Source: a virus
DNA length: 48,521 nt
Direction: 5' to 3' (one strand)
IMG/VR virus record: IMGVR_UViG_3300042691_040002
Location: 1 to 48,521 of that record
Position numbers and translations under genes: made by a program. The notes under the pieces were generated by a model that worked only from the letters and a program-made list of their open reading frames with translations, was not told the DNA's origin and did no database searches. Every line of letters begins with the position of its first letter. Position 1 is the stretch's first letter. Below are positions 12,001 through 20,395 of the stretch, one piece after another.

Positions 12001-13723
12001 TTATTCCGTTTCTTTCAAATCCGTTGGTTATGTATTCTTCTAACTCTTTAATTGGGCGATCTTCCTTAAAGAAATCGTAAAGAAATTCGCCTTTTCCTGT
12101 CATGGTGCCGTTTTGATAAGCAATGCCATTCCAATATGTTGCAATGTCGGTTTCCCATGATACCTCTAAAGGTCTCTCTTTAAATCTTGGATCGTTAACA
12201 AGATTTCTTAAGTAGCCGCCTAGCTTTGAAGAACTTCGCATATCGTAAGTCTTAACAATTCTAGCTTCTTTAAAGAAATCATTAATCTTTTCGTCTATAC
12301 TAACAGACTTATACGAATCTATGTTTACTGGACCATTGACACGGAAAATTATGAAGTAGTCAGGTATTGACTTTCTTAGCCAAATTGGAGCAAGAAAAGA
12401 AAAGTTTTCATCGTAAAACTTGCTATTTAACTGTTCAACACCGTAATTATAAAAGTTGTCATACTGTTGCGCAAAAGACGTCTTGTTATTTAAGTATTGA
12501 TCATCTTCTTGATAGAGTGCAAAAACAGTACTAGGTGGAGTAGTGCCTTCTTTAAAGAAAGTATAAAGATCTTTTTGATAAGTAGAATTTGCACTTACTG
12601 GAAACTTTTTATATGATGCATTTGATAACTCATCGTTAGCGCTAAATGAATTTAACCAGAGAGATCCTTTAGCATCAATAGTTAACTTAACGTTTCCACT
12701 TATTTTTGGATTTGTTTTAAGAAGAGCATACGACGATCTATCATCGTACAGAGTTTTTTCTAATGTATATGGTAACGATGCGTTATCTCTCGACGGTCTT
12801 ACGTAATCTTCACGATATCCAATGAAATGTATTTCTTGATAGTCGCTAGTATTATCACCGGTAGTTCTTGACTTTAATCCGTATGGCGTTATTGCTGGAT
12901 CCGCTGGAATTATTGAATTTGAATTATTTGTGTTATTTGGAAGAGCAAGAATTAAAAAATTTAGTTTTAAGTGGCTGTCAGTTAAACCATCATAGTCTAT
13001 TCGAAAAGTAGCTCCGCGCGTTTGTGTGTTATTAACATCATATTCTACACCAATCCAGCGGCCTGCAGTATTTCGACCAAATAAGCCGGTATCATCGCCA
13101 TAAGTGCCAAATATCGTTCCATCAAAAAGATTCGGTTGGGTTGTATCAAATGGAGTCCATAATATGTTGGACGAGTTATTCTCTGTGTTTGTTTGGTAAA
13201 GTGCATTGCCGCCGTTAACACGCCAGCTATTACCGTCAACTGCATATTCGCCTATTTCAAATGCGGTACCTATTGGATTAATGTTAACGGTTCCGCCAGG
13301 CGTAGTTATAGAAAATGTAGATGACGTGACGTTGCCAACAATTAACGGGGTATCAGGTGGCAACGCAGGATCTATGTCATACCAGTTTTTAACAATTGCT
13401 CCGTTAGCTATATGTGAAAACCCAGGAACCTGCCCCGAAAATGGTCCCACACCGCCGGTCGACCCAGGCACTCCGTTTTGCGTGTATGTAAAATTAACTA
13501 CCGGGCCAGGTATTGCCCCGGCACTTGGGTTAGGAACTGCAGATAAAACCGCTTGCGTTTCAAATGTGTTTGCTTGTATGTACGGAAGTATAAAAAGCGT
13601 ATCACTAGAACTTATTCCTCCAGCTGCGTCGTTCCTTGTAATTGTAACAAAGGAAGAACTTCTTCCTTGCAGTACAACCTCTCTTTCACAATCTATCTTA
13701 TAAAAATTAGGTATTGTAGGCAT
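6020..13723 (-). CDS. Giant tail/baseplate-associated structural protein (2567 aa)
   Basis: This is a single open frame of 2567 residues, beginning MPTIPNFYKI and ending in TAG. No enzyme motif is visible. The sequence is acidic, rich in Asn, Tyr and Ser, without signal peptide or membrane segment, as in large phage structural proteins. It contains small beta-rich modules also seen in the 2175-residue protein: VVGKGIPIGAT (about nt 9975-10060), VVGEGLPIGTR (about nt 8220-8300), and a related IIGGGYYKV ... LPGNALPA module (about nt 11080-11230). The C-terminal 200 residues are more charged and possibly helical. Its ATG overlaps the stop of the upstream 1204-residue gene by 1 nt (TAATG), implying coupled translation. 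Given the position between other tail proteins and the fibre, it probably forms part of the distal baseplate or a fibre network. The exact role is unknown. Confidence 0.75.
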   Translation of the reverse strand: MPTIPNFYKIDCEREVVLQGRSSSFVTITRNDAAGGISSSDTLFILPYIQANTFETQAVLSAVPNPSAGAIPGPVVNFTYTQNGVPGSTGGVGPFSGQVPGFSHIANGAIVKNWYDIDPALPPDTPLIVGNVTSSTFSITTPGGTVNINPIGTAFEIGEYAVDGNSWRVNGGNALYQTNTENNSSNILWTPFDTTQPNLFDGTIFGTYGDDTGLFGRNTAGRWIGVEYDVNNTQTRGATFRIDYDGLTDSHLKLNFLILALPNNTNNSNSIIPADPAITPYGLKSRTTGDNTSDYQEIHFIGYREDYVRPSRDNASLPYTLEKTLYDDRSSYALLKTNPKISGNVKLTIDAKGSLWLNSFSANDELSNASYKKFPVSANSTYQKDLYTFFKEGTTPPSTVFALYQEDDQYLNNKTSFAQQYDNFYNYGVEQLNSKFYDENFSFLAPIWLRKSIPDYFIIFRVNGPVNIDSYKSVSIDEKINDFFKEARIVKTYDMRSSSKLGGYLRNLVNDPRFKERPLEVSWETDIATYWNGIAYQNGTMTGKGEFLYDFFKEDRPIKELEEYITNGFERNGIISTNLVNLEFLFDDEEAPLYGINRYYGLYVTENQLAEFEIEPTVLGKIADQTPSPKPKVDGEPYSTRSFVQTNPNGIQLPVHYYHNASYQNNTSIIPEYQGLVAGKFPLPAMVDDPLRFFYVKDRNDIFKRVNRLTEIDYGTPGSSEYIRATQLQLFDTQEDISSYGGVNEIVAQFPAQLLNSGKSQTRLHIIDQNGTGVFANDEEIRLEVRRYNDPGRKNTYYIQVTSVVGNDVTVEYLINQDVTQLTANFTQPAVGLTVTISVIDSSIFSAGEQVYIIGGGYYKVSQVNTATSVTLQNLGLPGNALPAATVLTDSFVGFHKTGDATYTLTALNSYLNIDNYLTISLIDFSSPYVINDAWRVEVDYPSLEVFLLAGSNNLNAFYKPDYQQFTWVMDANGVGLQPGDAWDYPVYDPDGAYYRSTFSNEGTAEQVAKALAKCANSFENSPVQAWASGNIVYMRSNLLYEDGNDIVITRVLRNASEYANLGFYESGNVNRELAIKQLSGSPYSSIDLKPAIVESIDDPKPVSFYLSISRGTNSWVIFGRKGADVSTYASATTTGTVVWRVVSDPYFTENGIPLSLDLSQIPENSGVEIAYTVSGATLISQNFIGGVKRNRNRARISFANGQKYFSDRRIKKSSLIVAGSKTITVNTENLYVGSSVVGKGIPIGATIVDVNANSVIIDKEAASTNSVTLSYGEFSILNSSLQTQQWYQAQKGLYSRMKAWKVQGKYIYSLPYLEEPVYDEDEYLNGFTDLNDYSIIQLEDTTQEFFISIDDRIVAYKLYRPILGIFSIFPVKEFDFDFVFSDYSYTPTLEVLPYFFKETLKTGESVELPLFENFQISLKDAGGKLISPRRISALVDNSYSLKVEAYDAAEKTWVNVEWLRVRESASDGTQLIFNTFYPLYDYDETEYPLFSVDGSYTPVSNESPYSNSYQFRGVGKRNFNRKHLLVNDVTTGETVNIFPEKFRITYIPSTVFTNYLEIENYNYSTDRDLPLFNGFAGLQDIEGIQDADDIQTFKEQGKYIEAFTYQLLLSEYDRLRENFNKDFAVKSKVVPYINKWVQEGTDARDNYYRLNNSLAFGINNLSPNDQLNFAETSVLTHEFPYLDSFPKNYPDESLDFSRSYMFAKLSDIAYSGKSWYDLMSTDDSNDWFTKYFSVGYPTEKTFAGEIVPKSREERYTFFTYNQGLGRSQTLFRGGKIQGILKNTLGLTSLSFFADAQQGLDYITLVNGNVIGNIAIGDEVVGEGLPIGTRVIGINPTSNRITLSNPSSGDKTSQLYQIINYPEITNSTGLDSYKFAAITRFTSYNSYEKETPVEIEFIKNDKYKSILMVITVRLEDYRTQHGHYDYAIQYFMNDILKNQNQQQKKFNPFPLLKTSGQLRNFLPYSNGFTAFSSGNYESNAILRPRQGFLGGGYLQLGNKKLGGLLDYVNNQPIWNNAVFSANFEGINNTVPFNLQEELTTIQNGYRFPTSYPFIYNTGLSGFIVAKEYGQDGFLFSIHSILKTNVRTIMRSVVDNQSSNDVITPLNIQLGSAQKNISFNVTPPTNEVYPPNFWGLIGNSTNVIDTTYGSLYQKSVTAIEGGTQGFISIKNFLTFGNISSLINSEDSAIKYYKVEGGKKVETIEYRFKFVSPDQIIKTNVLHYSVDTDKPQEYLNTELIGYNLVDTNLQEYMLRHRGYYEPKSRDILSFWLREDNEFSRHFEKDYLLSNTHINSKSDFSLLIQNYGINKVSTSGNILNISRGSSYKSLYPLIGEVAVDTRNCFSLDGSWDNDFYRNYASTINFTDVEGLVEMKEIKSFLASKAMNVPKIFEFHTFDTAEVSSQLIAPAVEIGVNNLVANQTVRDQSKQDADKPKLIINVDLRKRLKRQLTEEMTNGVNTDEFELLRSYNVPPMNAYSNADIDKLRSEYLDKNIINLYETTDIILYVKNQEGIELLDINLSELEKVTGGYKVDKDCVVKKLETFVYQIEKTLDPKVASGFSLSANVKRI

Positions 13724-16700
13724 TATGATTTCAAGGTTTTAATAGTATCTTTCGTATAAACGATGTTTTGCAATTGTTTATTAACAGTAGGGGTTGCTGT
13801 AGCAACCACTTGGCTTAATGATGTTTTCTTATACACCGCGCTAACTTGTATGTCAAAAGAAAACGCAGCTTCGTCTTGTGCGTAAATGTCAATTCCAATT
13901 CTTCTTCCGTATGTAAGGTTGGTAGGTGCTGTTCCGTTAAACCATCCTCCAATAATTCCAGCACCTGCTCCACCCGGTGTACCATGATAATCTTCCATTC
14001 TAAATTGAAATATCACTGGTATGATAATAGAATTAGCGTCTCCGGTATTAACTGTTTTTGTAGATCTTGCATCTATTCCGTTAACGTTTAGCTGATTAAA
14101 TGTACTAGGAGCAAGGAACATATACGATCCGCATGTTTTTCGCCCAACCAAAAATCTATCATTATCAACAAACCCAAATTTTTCTGGTAGCTCATTGTAG
14201 CTACCTGGTGTGTATGATGAAGGGTAAGAGGTTCCTACTTTTGGGTTTCTTAATAAGTTTTGTCGATAATTTAATTGCGGAGAAAACCCTTTAACAGTGG
14301 ATATTTGATCGTTTACTCCATACGCATGTCGAAATGCACTAATTGCTTCATTAGAAGTCGGAAGGCCTGTTGCAGTGTCAACGGTTAATGTTGGGAACTG
14401 TAATGAAGCGAATGTGTAATTAGTAGTAGAAGTAAGAAGCGGATGATCGGTGTGAATGGAAAACTCATCCAATGTACCATTTCCTACTGGAGTGAAATTT
14501 ACAGCAGGCCCAACTGGTGCGGTAACACCGCCATTCCAAATCCATGAAACTGCACCGGCTGTAGGAGTTGGTGGAAACAAAGACCTGGTGGTAGGGGTAA
14601 CTTCTAGATAAAGATCATTTACTAAGCCAATATCTTTATACCTGCTAAAAATAAACTGCCCGGTTGATTGCCCACTTTGATAAAATGCGGTTGCGTACTT
14701 ATTTGCATTATTGGTATCAGAACTACCTACGGATGGCTGAACAATTGGTGTCTGATCGTATAGTCTAAAATTAGTGTAATCCGTATCAGATGTTTGAGGA
14801 AAAAGCGTTGTAAATTGATACGGCGAATTAGCCGTGTCAATAGGTGATGGGTAATACGCTGCCTGTTGTGTTGAAGTTAAAGTAGTTGGTAAAGGGCCTC
14901 CAATTCCACCTGGAAATCTAGAGACTAGCTGAAGTGGTGTTGCTTCTTCATTTTGAATCGAAATCTGATATGTTTTGCTAATGATAGCACCTCTTCGCTG
15001 ATTGACTGGTAAAAGAGTTGCGTAATCTAGGTAATACCCAGCAAAAAGCTGAATCACAGACGCATCTTTAATTGGGGTCTTGGTATTGTTATCAGGATCA
15101 ATAATATAAACTGAAAGAATACCCGCAACACGATTCAGTCGATCCTCCAGTTCTTGAATTCTCGTCTGCATTTCTTTCATCTTTTCATAAAGAGAAATTA
15201 CATTCCCCTCTGGTGTATAAAAGTTTGATGATATTACATCTGCATCATGCGCATAGTATTTTTCTATTGCATTAAATGAAGAGCTTAAGTGAATATCAAG
15301 TCCTTTTGCTGCTAAATCACTTTCTAGTTGTACACGAATGTTTTCGTTAACCGCTTCAGAAAGAGCAATTGAAGCCTCGTCTTCCGATGCAAGGTCATTA
15401 GGAAATTCTACAGTTATTACATTTGACGCAGCTGAAAGCAAAGGATTTTCTGGCCATCCAGCTTCAGATACCGAGACTACGTAAAACTCTACCTTTTCTC
15501 CTTTAGAAATAGGAATATCTATTTGATTGATGTTAACTGCATCTGGATTTTCGATGTCTTCTCCTGCCCAAATATACTTACCGGTTCCAATGTCATAAAC
15601 CTTCTTGCGGATTTCACTTTTAAGTTCTGTTAGATTAGAAAAAGTACCGCGTTTAATCTGGCCATTTTGATCAGCAAAGTCAAACTGCTTTACGTTGCTT
15701 TTACTTCCGTCAGGTCTTATGTAACGGTAATAAGTATAGAATTGTATAACATTCTGCAGACCTGTTTTAATGCTCTGTTTAGGGTTAGGAATGGAAAAGA
15801 AACCGCGAATTCGATACTTTGGTGCATCAAGCGCCGCTGGTTTCTGTTGTGCAATTACGTTGAGCTCTTTAACAATAGATGCATAGAGAGTAGACTTAGA
15901 ACTTTTTTCTCTGACAAGTGAATCAAGTTCATTTTTAACACCACGTCTTTCTGTTTCGCTGTTAAACTTACGCGAATTTAGCTCTTCTTTTTTCTTATCA
16001 ATGGATTTCTCTAATTCTGTGATCTCCGATTCCAGGGTTATCTTGTCTGACTGTTTCTTACGAACCGCTTCAATCTCTGCCTGGTCAAGCTTGTGATCAT
16101 TAATAAGAACTACTTTAAAGTTTGCGTTATCCAGCGTAGGTGCGTCAGGACTTAAACCGTCAACTGCCGATATCTTACCTTCTTTAGCTTGTGTTAACAA
16201 GATATTACCAAAGTCAAGAACATATTTTTGATAAAAGTCTTTCATTGAGAGACTTCCTTCAGTAGTATCAGTAACTAGGTCATTGGTATAAAAAGCAATT
16301 CCTGGTGAATACGTAGTGGAGATTAAGTTGTCTTCATCATTAATTGTTCTGAAGAAAATTACATCATACTCGTTAAACCCAATTCCTACATTAACCAACT
16401 TAGGAGAGAAAGTTTCTGAATAGAGGTTTACTGATTCGCCAACTATAAAAGAATCATATCCGTTAAGTCTTTTAACGCGAACATATTTCGTGCTAATGTC
16501 TATCTCGGTAATCTCGTAGGTGGTTTCTGCTTTTAGAAGACGGTCACCGACTTTAAGAATTAATGTATCTATTGAAAGTTCTAGGTTATCGCTGTATGTT
16601 AATTTGTCAAATAGATACCATCTTTTCTTTACAACAGAGCCATCAGGATTGGTTACTTCCCTGTCTTCATAATTAACTACGAGAAAATCTCCACGATAAC

Positions 16701-17337
16701 GAATAATTGATAGCGGAAGATCAATAACTCCTTCGTCTAAGAAATATGTTATGCTTCTTTTTTGCAATTCAACAAGAAGTTGAATATAGTCAAGATTGTT
16801 TTTTCCTTTTAAAGATTCATCAAAGTAAGCAAGCTTGTCTCGTGTATCAAGATTTAGCAGCATTCTTTTTACAAAGATCTTTGATTCTTGTTGTGGAATA
16901 AACGGCGTTACATTAAAACTAACTTTTAAAGCAGGGCTATAAAGATTCTCGAAGAACCAATTATTTTCAGCAAGAAATTTTGAAGGAACTGGTAGCTGTC
17001 CTACCGCTTGCGGATTTTTAAAAGTAACCGACTGGTATATTCTTTTAAATGTGCCATCGGGCATTCTAATGAATGCCTCGGTGCCATCAAACCCTAACAT
17101 CTTGGTTATTGTTTGGTCAATCCGTTCAATACTTCCTTTCAGATATCCAAAAGATGGAATTGTATAAGTAGTTGTAGTGCCATCATTGTTCTGTACACTA
17201 ATAGCTAATGTATCAGCGTTTGATGTGGTTGCCTGCTGAATTTTTTGTAAAGTCTCTAGCGAATTATTCTGTAGACGAATAAAGTTTGCAAGAATCGTGG
17301 AAAAACTATTCTGCGTGGTATTGGGATCTATTGCCAT
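13723..17337 (-). CDS. Large tail structural protein with coiled coils (1204 aa)
   Basis: ATG at 17337 is preceded by an A-rich leader without Shine-Dalgarno. The protein has two heptad-rich coiled coils: residues about 419-495 (many E/K/L, e.g. ITELEKSIDKKKEEL) and about 709-740 (MKEMQTRIQELEDRLNRV). Between them, residues about 507-642 look like a fibronectin-III-like beta-sandwich (FYVVSVSEAGWPENPL ... VITVEF). After the second coil the sequence turns Pro/Thr/Gly-rich and beta-like. The alternation of coils and beta modules suggests an elongated, probably trimeric fibre or connector. It lies 14 nt from the 717-residue gene and overlaps the 2567-residue gene by 1 nt, so the three are probably co-expressed and assembled together. 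No family is recognised with certainty. Confidence 0.75.
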   Translation of the reverse strand: MAIDPNTTQNSFSTILANFIRLQNNSLETLQKIQQATTSNADTLAISVQNNDGTTTTYTIPSFGYLKGSIERIDQTITKMLGFDGTEAFIRMPDGTFKRIYQSVTFKNPQAVGQLPVPSKFLAENNWFFENLYSPALKVSFNVTPFIPQQESKIFVKRMLLNLDTRDKLAYFDESLKGKNNLDYIQLLVELQKRSITYFLDEGVIDLPLSIIRYRGDFLVVNYEDREVTNPDGSVVKKRWYLFDKLTYSDNLELSIDTLILKVGDRLLKAETTYEITEIDISTKYVRVKRLNGYDSFIVGESVNLYSETFSPKLVNVGIGFNEYDVIFFRTINDEDNLISTTYSPGIAFYTNDLVTDTTEGSLSMKDFYQKYVLDFGNILLTQAKEGKISAVDGLSPDAPTLDNANFKVVLINDHKLDQAEIEAVRKKQSDKITLESEITELEKSIDKKKEELNSRKFNSETERRGVKNELDSLVREKSSKSTLYASIVKELNVIAQQKPAALDAPKYRIRGFFSIPNPKQSIKTGLQNVIQFYTYYRYIRPDGSKSNVKQFDFADQNGQIKRGTFSNLTELKSEIRKKVYDIGTGKYIWAGEDIENPDAVNINQIDIPISKGEKVEFYVVSVSEAGWPENPLLSAASNVITVEFPNDLASEDEASIALSEAVNENIRVQLESDLAAKGLDIHLSSSFNAIEKYYAHDADVISSNFYTPEGNVISLYEKMKEMQTRIQELEDRLNRVAGILSVYIIDPDNNTKTPIKDASVIQLFAGYYLDYATLLPVNQRRGAIISKTYQISIQNEEATPLQLVSRFPGGIGGPLPTTLTSTQQAAYYPSPIDTANSPYQFTTLFPQTSDTDYTNFRLYDQTPIVQPSVGSSDTNNANKYATAFYQSGQSTGQFIFSRYKDIGLVNDLYLEVTPTTRSLFPPTPTAGAVSWIWNGGVTAPVGPAVNFTPVGNGTLDEFSIHTDHPLLTSTTNYTFASLQFPTLTVDTATGLPTSNEAISAFRHAYGVNDQISTVKGFSPQLNYRQNLLRNPKVGTSYPSSYTPGSYNELPEKFGFVDNDRFLVGRKTCGSYMFLAPSTFNQLNVNGIDARSTKTVNTGDANSIIIPVIFQFRMEDYHGTPGGAGAGIIGGWFNGTAPTNLTYGRRIGIDIYAQDEAAFSFDIQVSAVYKKTSLSQVVATATPTVNKQLQNIVYTKDTIKTLKS

Positions 17338-17351
17338 CCTGCAATTATTTT

Positions 17352-19505
17352 TTAGAAAATATCAACAGCAAATTGATAGGTTGCTGGGTCGATACAAACA
17401 AGTTCAATAATAGGTGAATTACCCTTTTTGTCAAAATCCAAGTAAGTTACAAAACCTATCTCTGCGGAATAAGGAAATCCGGTGTTTAGCTTATCTGTTG
17501 CATCTGAGTAAATGATAAAATTAAACTTACCGTTAGTGTTATCTAGGTCAACGCCATTAACAAATGATATTCGATATACTTGGCCTTTTTCCCAAGTCTT
17601 AACCGTATCGTCAACGTAAATAATAACATCTCTGTCAACAATAAGAGGTGCATTAGGACTGCCGTCAGTAATTTTAAGATAATTAGTAAAGTCTTGTAAT
17701 CCCGTGATTAAACCATAATTTGTAGGATTGGCGGCAAAGTCATTAAGAACTGAAACCAGTGGTCGTGTTCCTAAATTAAATTGCTGGCTTGTATTGATTA
17801 TCTTAACCGAGCCGGAAGAATTCTTATCTAAGAATATACCTTGACCGTTTTGCAAGATGTCAAGATTGTATGACATTTCTACGCTGGTCTTATTTGCATA
17901 GATATTGGTAATCTCTTGGTAGTTTCGCTGAATAAGATTTAACAGATTCTTGGTATTAGCAAAAATTGCTGCGTTATCAACAATGCTGTCTTCTAAGCTG
18001 GCAACTTTTAACTTTAGTTCCTCAGCGCTAACGTCGGTTAAAATGTAGTCCTGTAATTCGTTAAACTTAATTTGTAATTCATTCACAAGCATGTTATTAT
18101 CCATAAGGATGGTAACCGCTTGATTCATCTCATTCAGTGCTTCCATGTAAAGCTGAAGAGAATATGGATTGTAATCGTTAATTGACGTTTCAATCGCAGT
18201 ATCTTGCGTGTTTACATCAAACTTTAAGTTAATACGAAACGCATAAGAATTACCGTTATCGCCGGTTAGTGAGTTTGGCTTATACTTAGTAAAACGTGGA
18301 ATAAATCCTCCACCCGCAGGAAGCGGATCAAAATTATCCAGGAAGAGCACTCCAAACAGATTGGTTGTACTATTTGAAGGGTTTGCTGGATCATAAAGAT
18401 CATAATAAATAAGAACCGCATTAAAATCAAAAGATTGCGCTGCAGCGGTTTCATTAAACTTACCAAAATCTACTAAACCCGTGGCTACATTATTAATACC
18501 AGCATAAACTTCTGGACGAAATTCCATGCTGATACCGTCAAGACGAGACCTGGTAAACTCGACCGACTTATTGATACTTTCAATTTTAAACTTATCGTTA
18601 GTTGCGTCGCCAAACGCGGCAGGCTCTAAGAAGTATGTGTTTGCAATAGGGTTTGCATACCACCATTGAAAACCTGGAAGACCTTCTTGAATATATGAAG
18701 CCGTGCCGGTATTGTAAGAATAGTATTCTGCAGTAGCTCCAAAAGGATCGCTAACCGTAAACGTAAATCCATCGCTGTCGTAAAAAGCTAATGTGCTTAA
18801 TCCAGCAGGTTGCTGTGTAGATGCATCACGTCCAAAAAGATATTCAGCCGCTAACGGATTTGCTGGTTGATTGGTAAATACTCGGTTAGGCGCATAGTTA
18901 GCATCACTAAGTGTATCAAAAAGAACGGTTGGTGTATTACCGTGAGATGTAGGAATGTAAATATAAACTTCGCTAAACGCGTTGAAATTATTTCTAACAC
19001 TATTTAGGATGTTAATATCACCAATGTAACGGACGACTCTTTTATATGTAGAGTTTTCCGCTTCTTCAACCCAGCGAAGACCGTAAATGGTTGAGCTGAT
19101 TTCTCCAACAGTTGCTTCACGAAAACGGATTGCACCGGTTTCTTTTAGCCATTTAAAGAATACACGCTCTGAAACCGTTCGGTCCACAGACGGGTCATAA
19201 AACTCATCTGATGATATGATGGATTCTAAGTTAAGGCAGTAATTCTGAAAAGACTCGGCAAAGTAATCATTAATAGTTTTGCCGCCGTCAATTTCTGCAA
19301 AAGCTCCTGGTGAATTTGATAGACCAATGAAGTTCTCTCCTAATGTCGGGTTTTTAACATCCGGTATATTAAGAAGAGCAAATTTGGAAAACTTAAATTT
19401 CTTTTGTGAATTGTTAAATGTTAGTCCAAGATCCTCCGAAGCCGATGAGAAAGTATAGAATGTACCTCCTTGTAGGCGAATAGGTTTGATCAATGGTGCG
19501 ATCAT
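17352..19505 (-). CDS. Tail/baseplate structural protein (717 aa)
   Basis: ATG at 19505, TAA stop at 17352. No enzyme motif, signal peptide or membrane helix is visible. The N-terminal half is beta-like and rich in Asn, Phe and Tyr. Residues about 455-545 (from LQLYMEALNEMNQAV to NLLNLIQRNYQEI) are strongly helical with heptad-like spacing, followed by another beta-like stretch to the C-terminus. This arrangement resembles fibre-attachment or fibre-shaft proteins. It lies between the 279- and 1204-residue structural proteins with 16- and 14-nt gaps, in one apparent operon. A structural role in the distal tail is inferred from context; no named family is recognised. Confidence 0.7.
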   Translation of the reverse strand: MIAPLIKPIRLQGGTFYTFSSASEDLGLTFNNSQKKFKFSKFALLNIPDVKNPTLGENFIGLSNSPGAFAEIDGGKTINDYFAESFQNYCLNLESIISSDEFYDPSVDRTVSERVFFKWLKETGAIRFREATVGEISSTIYGLRWVEEAENSTYKRVVRYIGDINILNSVRNNFNAFSEVYIYIPTSHGNTPTVLFDTLSDANYAPNRVFTNQPANPLAAEYLFGRDASTQQPAGLSTLAFYDSDGFTFTVSDPFGATAEYYSYNTGTASYIQEGLPGFQWWYANPIANTYFLEPAAFGDATNDKFKIESINKSVEFTRSRLDGISMEFRPEVYAGINNVATGLVDFGKFNETAAAQSFDFNAVLIYYDLYDPANPSNSTTNLFGVLFLDNFDPLPAGGGFIPRFTKYKPNSLTGDNGNSYAFRINLKFDVNTQDTAIETSINDYNPYSLQLYMEALNEMNQAVTILMDNNMLVNELQIKFNELQDYILTDVSAEELKLKVASLEDSIVDNAAIFANTKNLLNLIQRNYQEITNIYANKTSVEMSYNLDILQNGQGIFLDKNSSGSVKIINTSQQFNLGTRPLVSVLNDFAANPTNYGLITGLQDFTNYLKITDGSPNAPLIVDRDVIIYVDDTVKTWEKGQVYRISFVNGVDLDNTNGKFNFIIYSDATDKLNTGFPYSAEIGFVTYLDFDKKGNSPIIELVCIDPATYQFAVDIF

Positions 19506-19521
19506 TCAGTATTTAATCTTT

Positions 19522-20361
19522 TTAGTATGTTATGTCTCCTGCTACAGGTTGCGCTGTATTAAGAACCCTCCAACCAGTATGGTCAGCAAAAAGAGTTACT
19601 GCAAGTTTGCGAATATCAATTGATGTCACGTTTGTAGTATTACCCATAATAATGTTGGTATTGGCAACACCCGGTGTTAAAGTAGAATAATCTATTTGAA
19701 AGTCCAGCATTCCGCTTGTATTACCTGCTGGTGTATCAATGATTATTGTCAAGATTTGTCCGTATTGCACAGTAGTTCCAAAGCCGGAAACGCTAGGAAG
19801 AATAATTGTGTTGCAATTATCACTAGTAGTTGAGTCGTATGTTGACAAGTCTAAACGAATAACACTGTGCCCAATCACGCTATTAATTTGTCTAACGGGC
19901 GCTCCTGCTGGTGTTAAAGATTGCGGGTTTAATATTGGAGCCGATGCAATGCCGTCCCATAGCTGTAAGTTAGAAAAGTCTCTCTCAAAAGAGCTTTTCA
20001 CTTGCGAGGTAAACGATCCACCGCCAGTGGCTGCTCCAGACAAGACAAAGTTTCGTCCAACAGTTACATCAAGACCTGATGTAATACTTTGAGATACACC
20101 TAAATCAAGAGAAACGTTTAAGTTTCCTTGAAAAAGTCCAGTAGCTTCGCATGTAAAGATTTGCGAAGATGTAGGATTAGTGTACTTGCGTATCAGCGCG
20201 TTTCCTACATTCAGTGATCCTCCTGGATTAAAAGATGTATCAAGACGAGTTTCGATCGTGTTGATAGCATTAGTTAATCTCTTAAAGTTATCATTAATTG
20301 TTATGCGAGACCCTGATATGTTGTCTCCACCTAATATTTCTGTGATTGATATTACTGCCAT
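19522..20361 (-). CDS. Small tail fibre/adhesin-like protein (279 aa)
   Basis: ATG at 20361. The N-terminus contains a short amphipathic helix (NDNFKRLTNAINTIETRLD, residues about 24-42), followed by glycine-, serine- and threonine-rich beta sequence with periodic V/L/I, typical of trimeric beta-structured phage fibres. The N-terminal NDNFKRL motif resembles attachment segments in Bacteroidota phage fibres, and the big collagen-like fibre has a comparable KLNQNFQSL segment. A GATATATAC motif lies 25 nt upstream, directly after the glycosylase gene, so this gene may begin a transcript covering the fibre genes to its left. A virion adhesin or fibre-tip role is inferred. Confidence 0.65.
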   Translation of the reverse strand: MAVISITEILGGDNISGSRITINDNFKRLTNAINTIETRLDTSFNPGGSLNVGNALIRKYTNPTSSQIFTCEATGLFQGNLNVSLDLGVSQSITSGLDVTVGRNFVLSGAATGGGSFTSQVKSSFERDFSNLQLWDGIASAPILNPQSLTPAGAPVRQINSVIGHSVIRLDLSTYDSTTSDNCNTIILPSVSGFGTTVQYGQILTIIIDTPAGNTSGMLDFQIDYSTLTPGVANTNIIMGNTTNVTSIDIRKLAVTLFADHTGWRVLNTAQPVAGDITY

Positions 20362-20386
20362 TTCTATGACTTATTTTTCCTTTTTT

Positions 20387-20395
20387 GTATATATC
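20387..20395 (-). promoter_or_regulatory. Candidate phage promoter motif before the distal tail block
   Basis: The minus strand reads TAGATATATAC; the nonamer GATATATAC ends 25 nt before the ATG at 20361, and its first G is the last base of the glycosylase stop codon. It is followed by an A-rich stretch (AAAAAAGGAAAAATAA). It would let the fibre genes be transcribed separately from the repair genes upstream. The role is inferred. Confidence 0.5.

Noticed and set aside
13206-13703. 165-codon plus-strand frame
   Set aside because: It is fully antisense to the N-terminus of the 2567-residue gene, Pro/Thr-rich and without features; a shadow frame.
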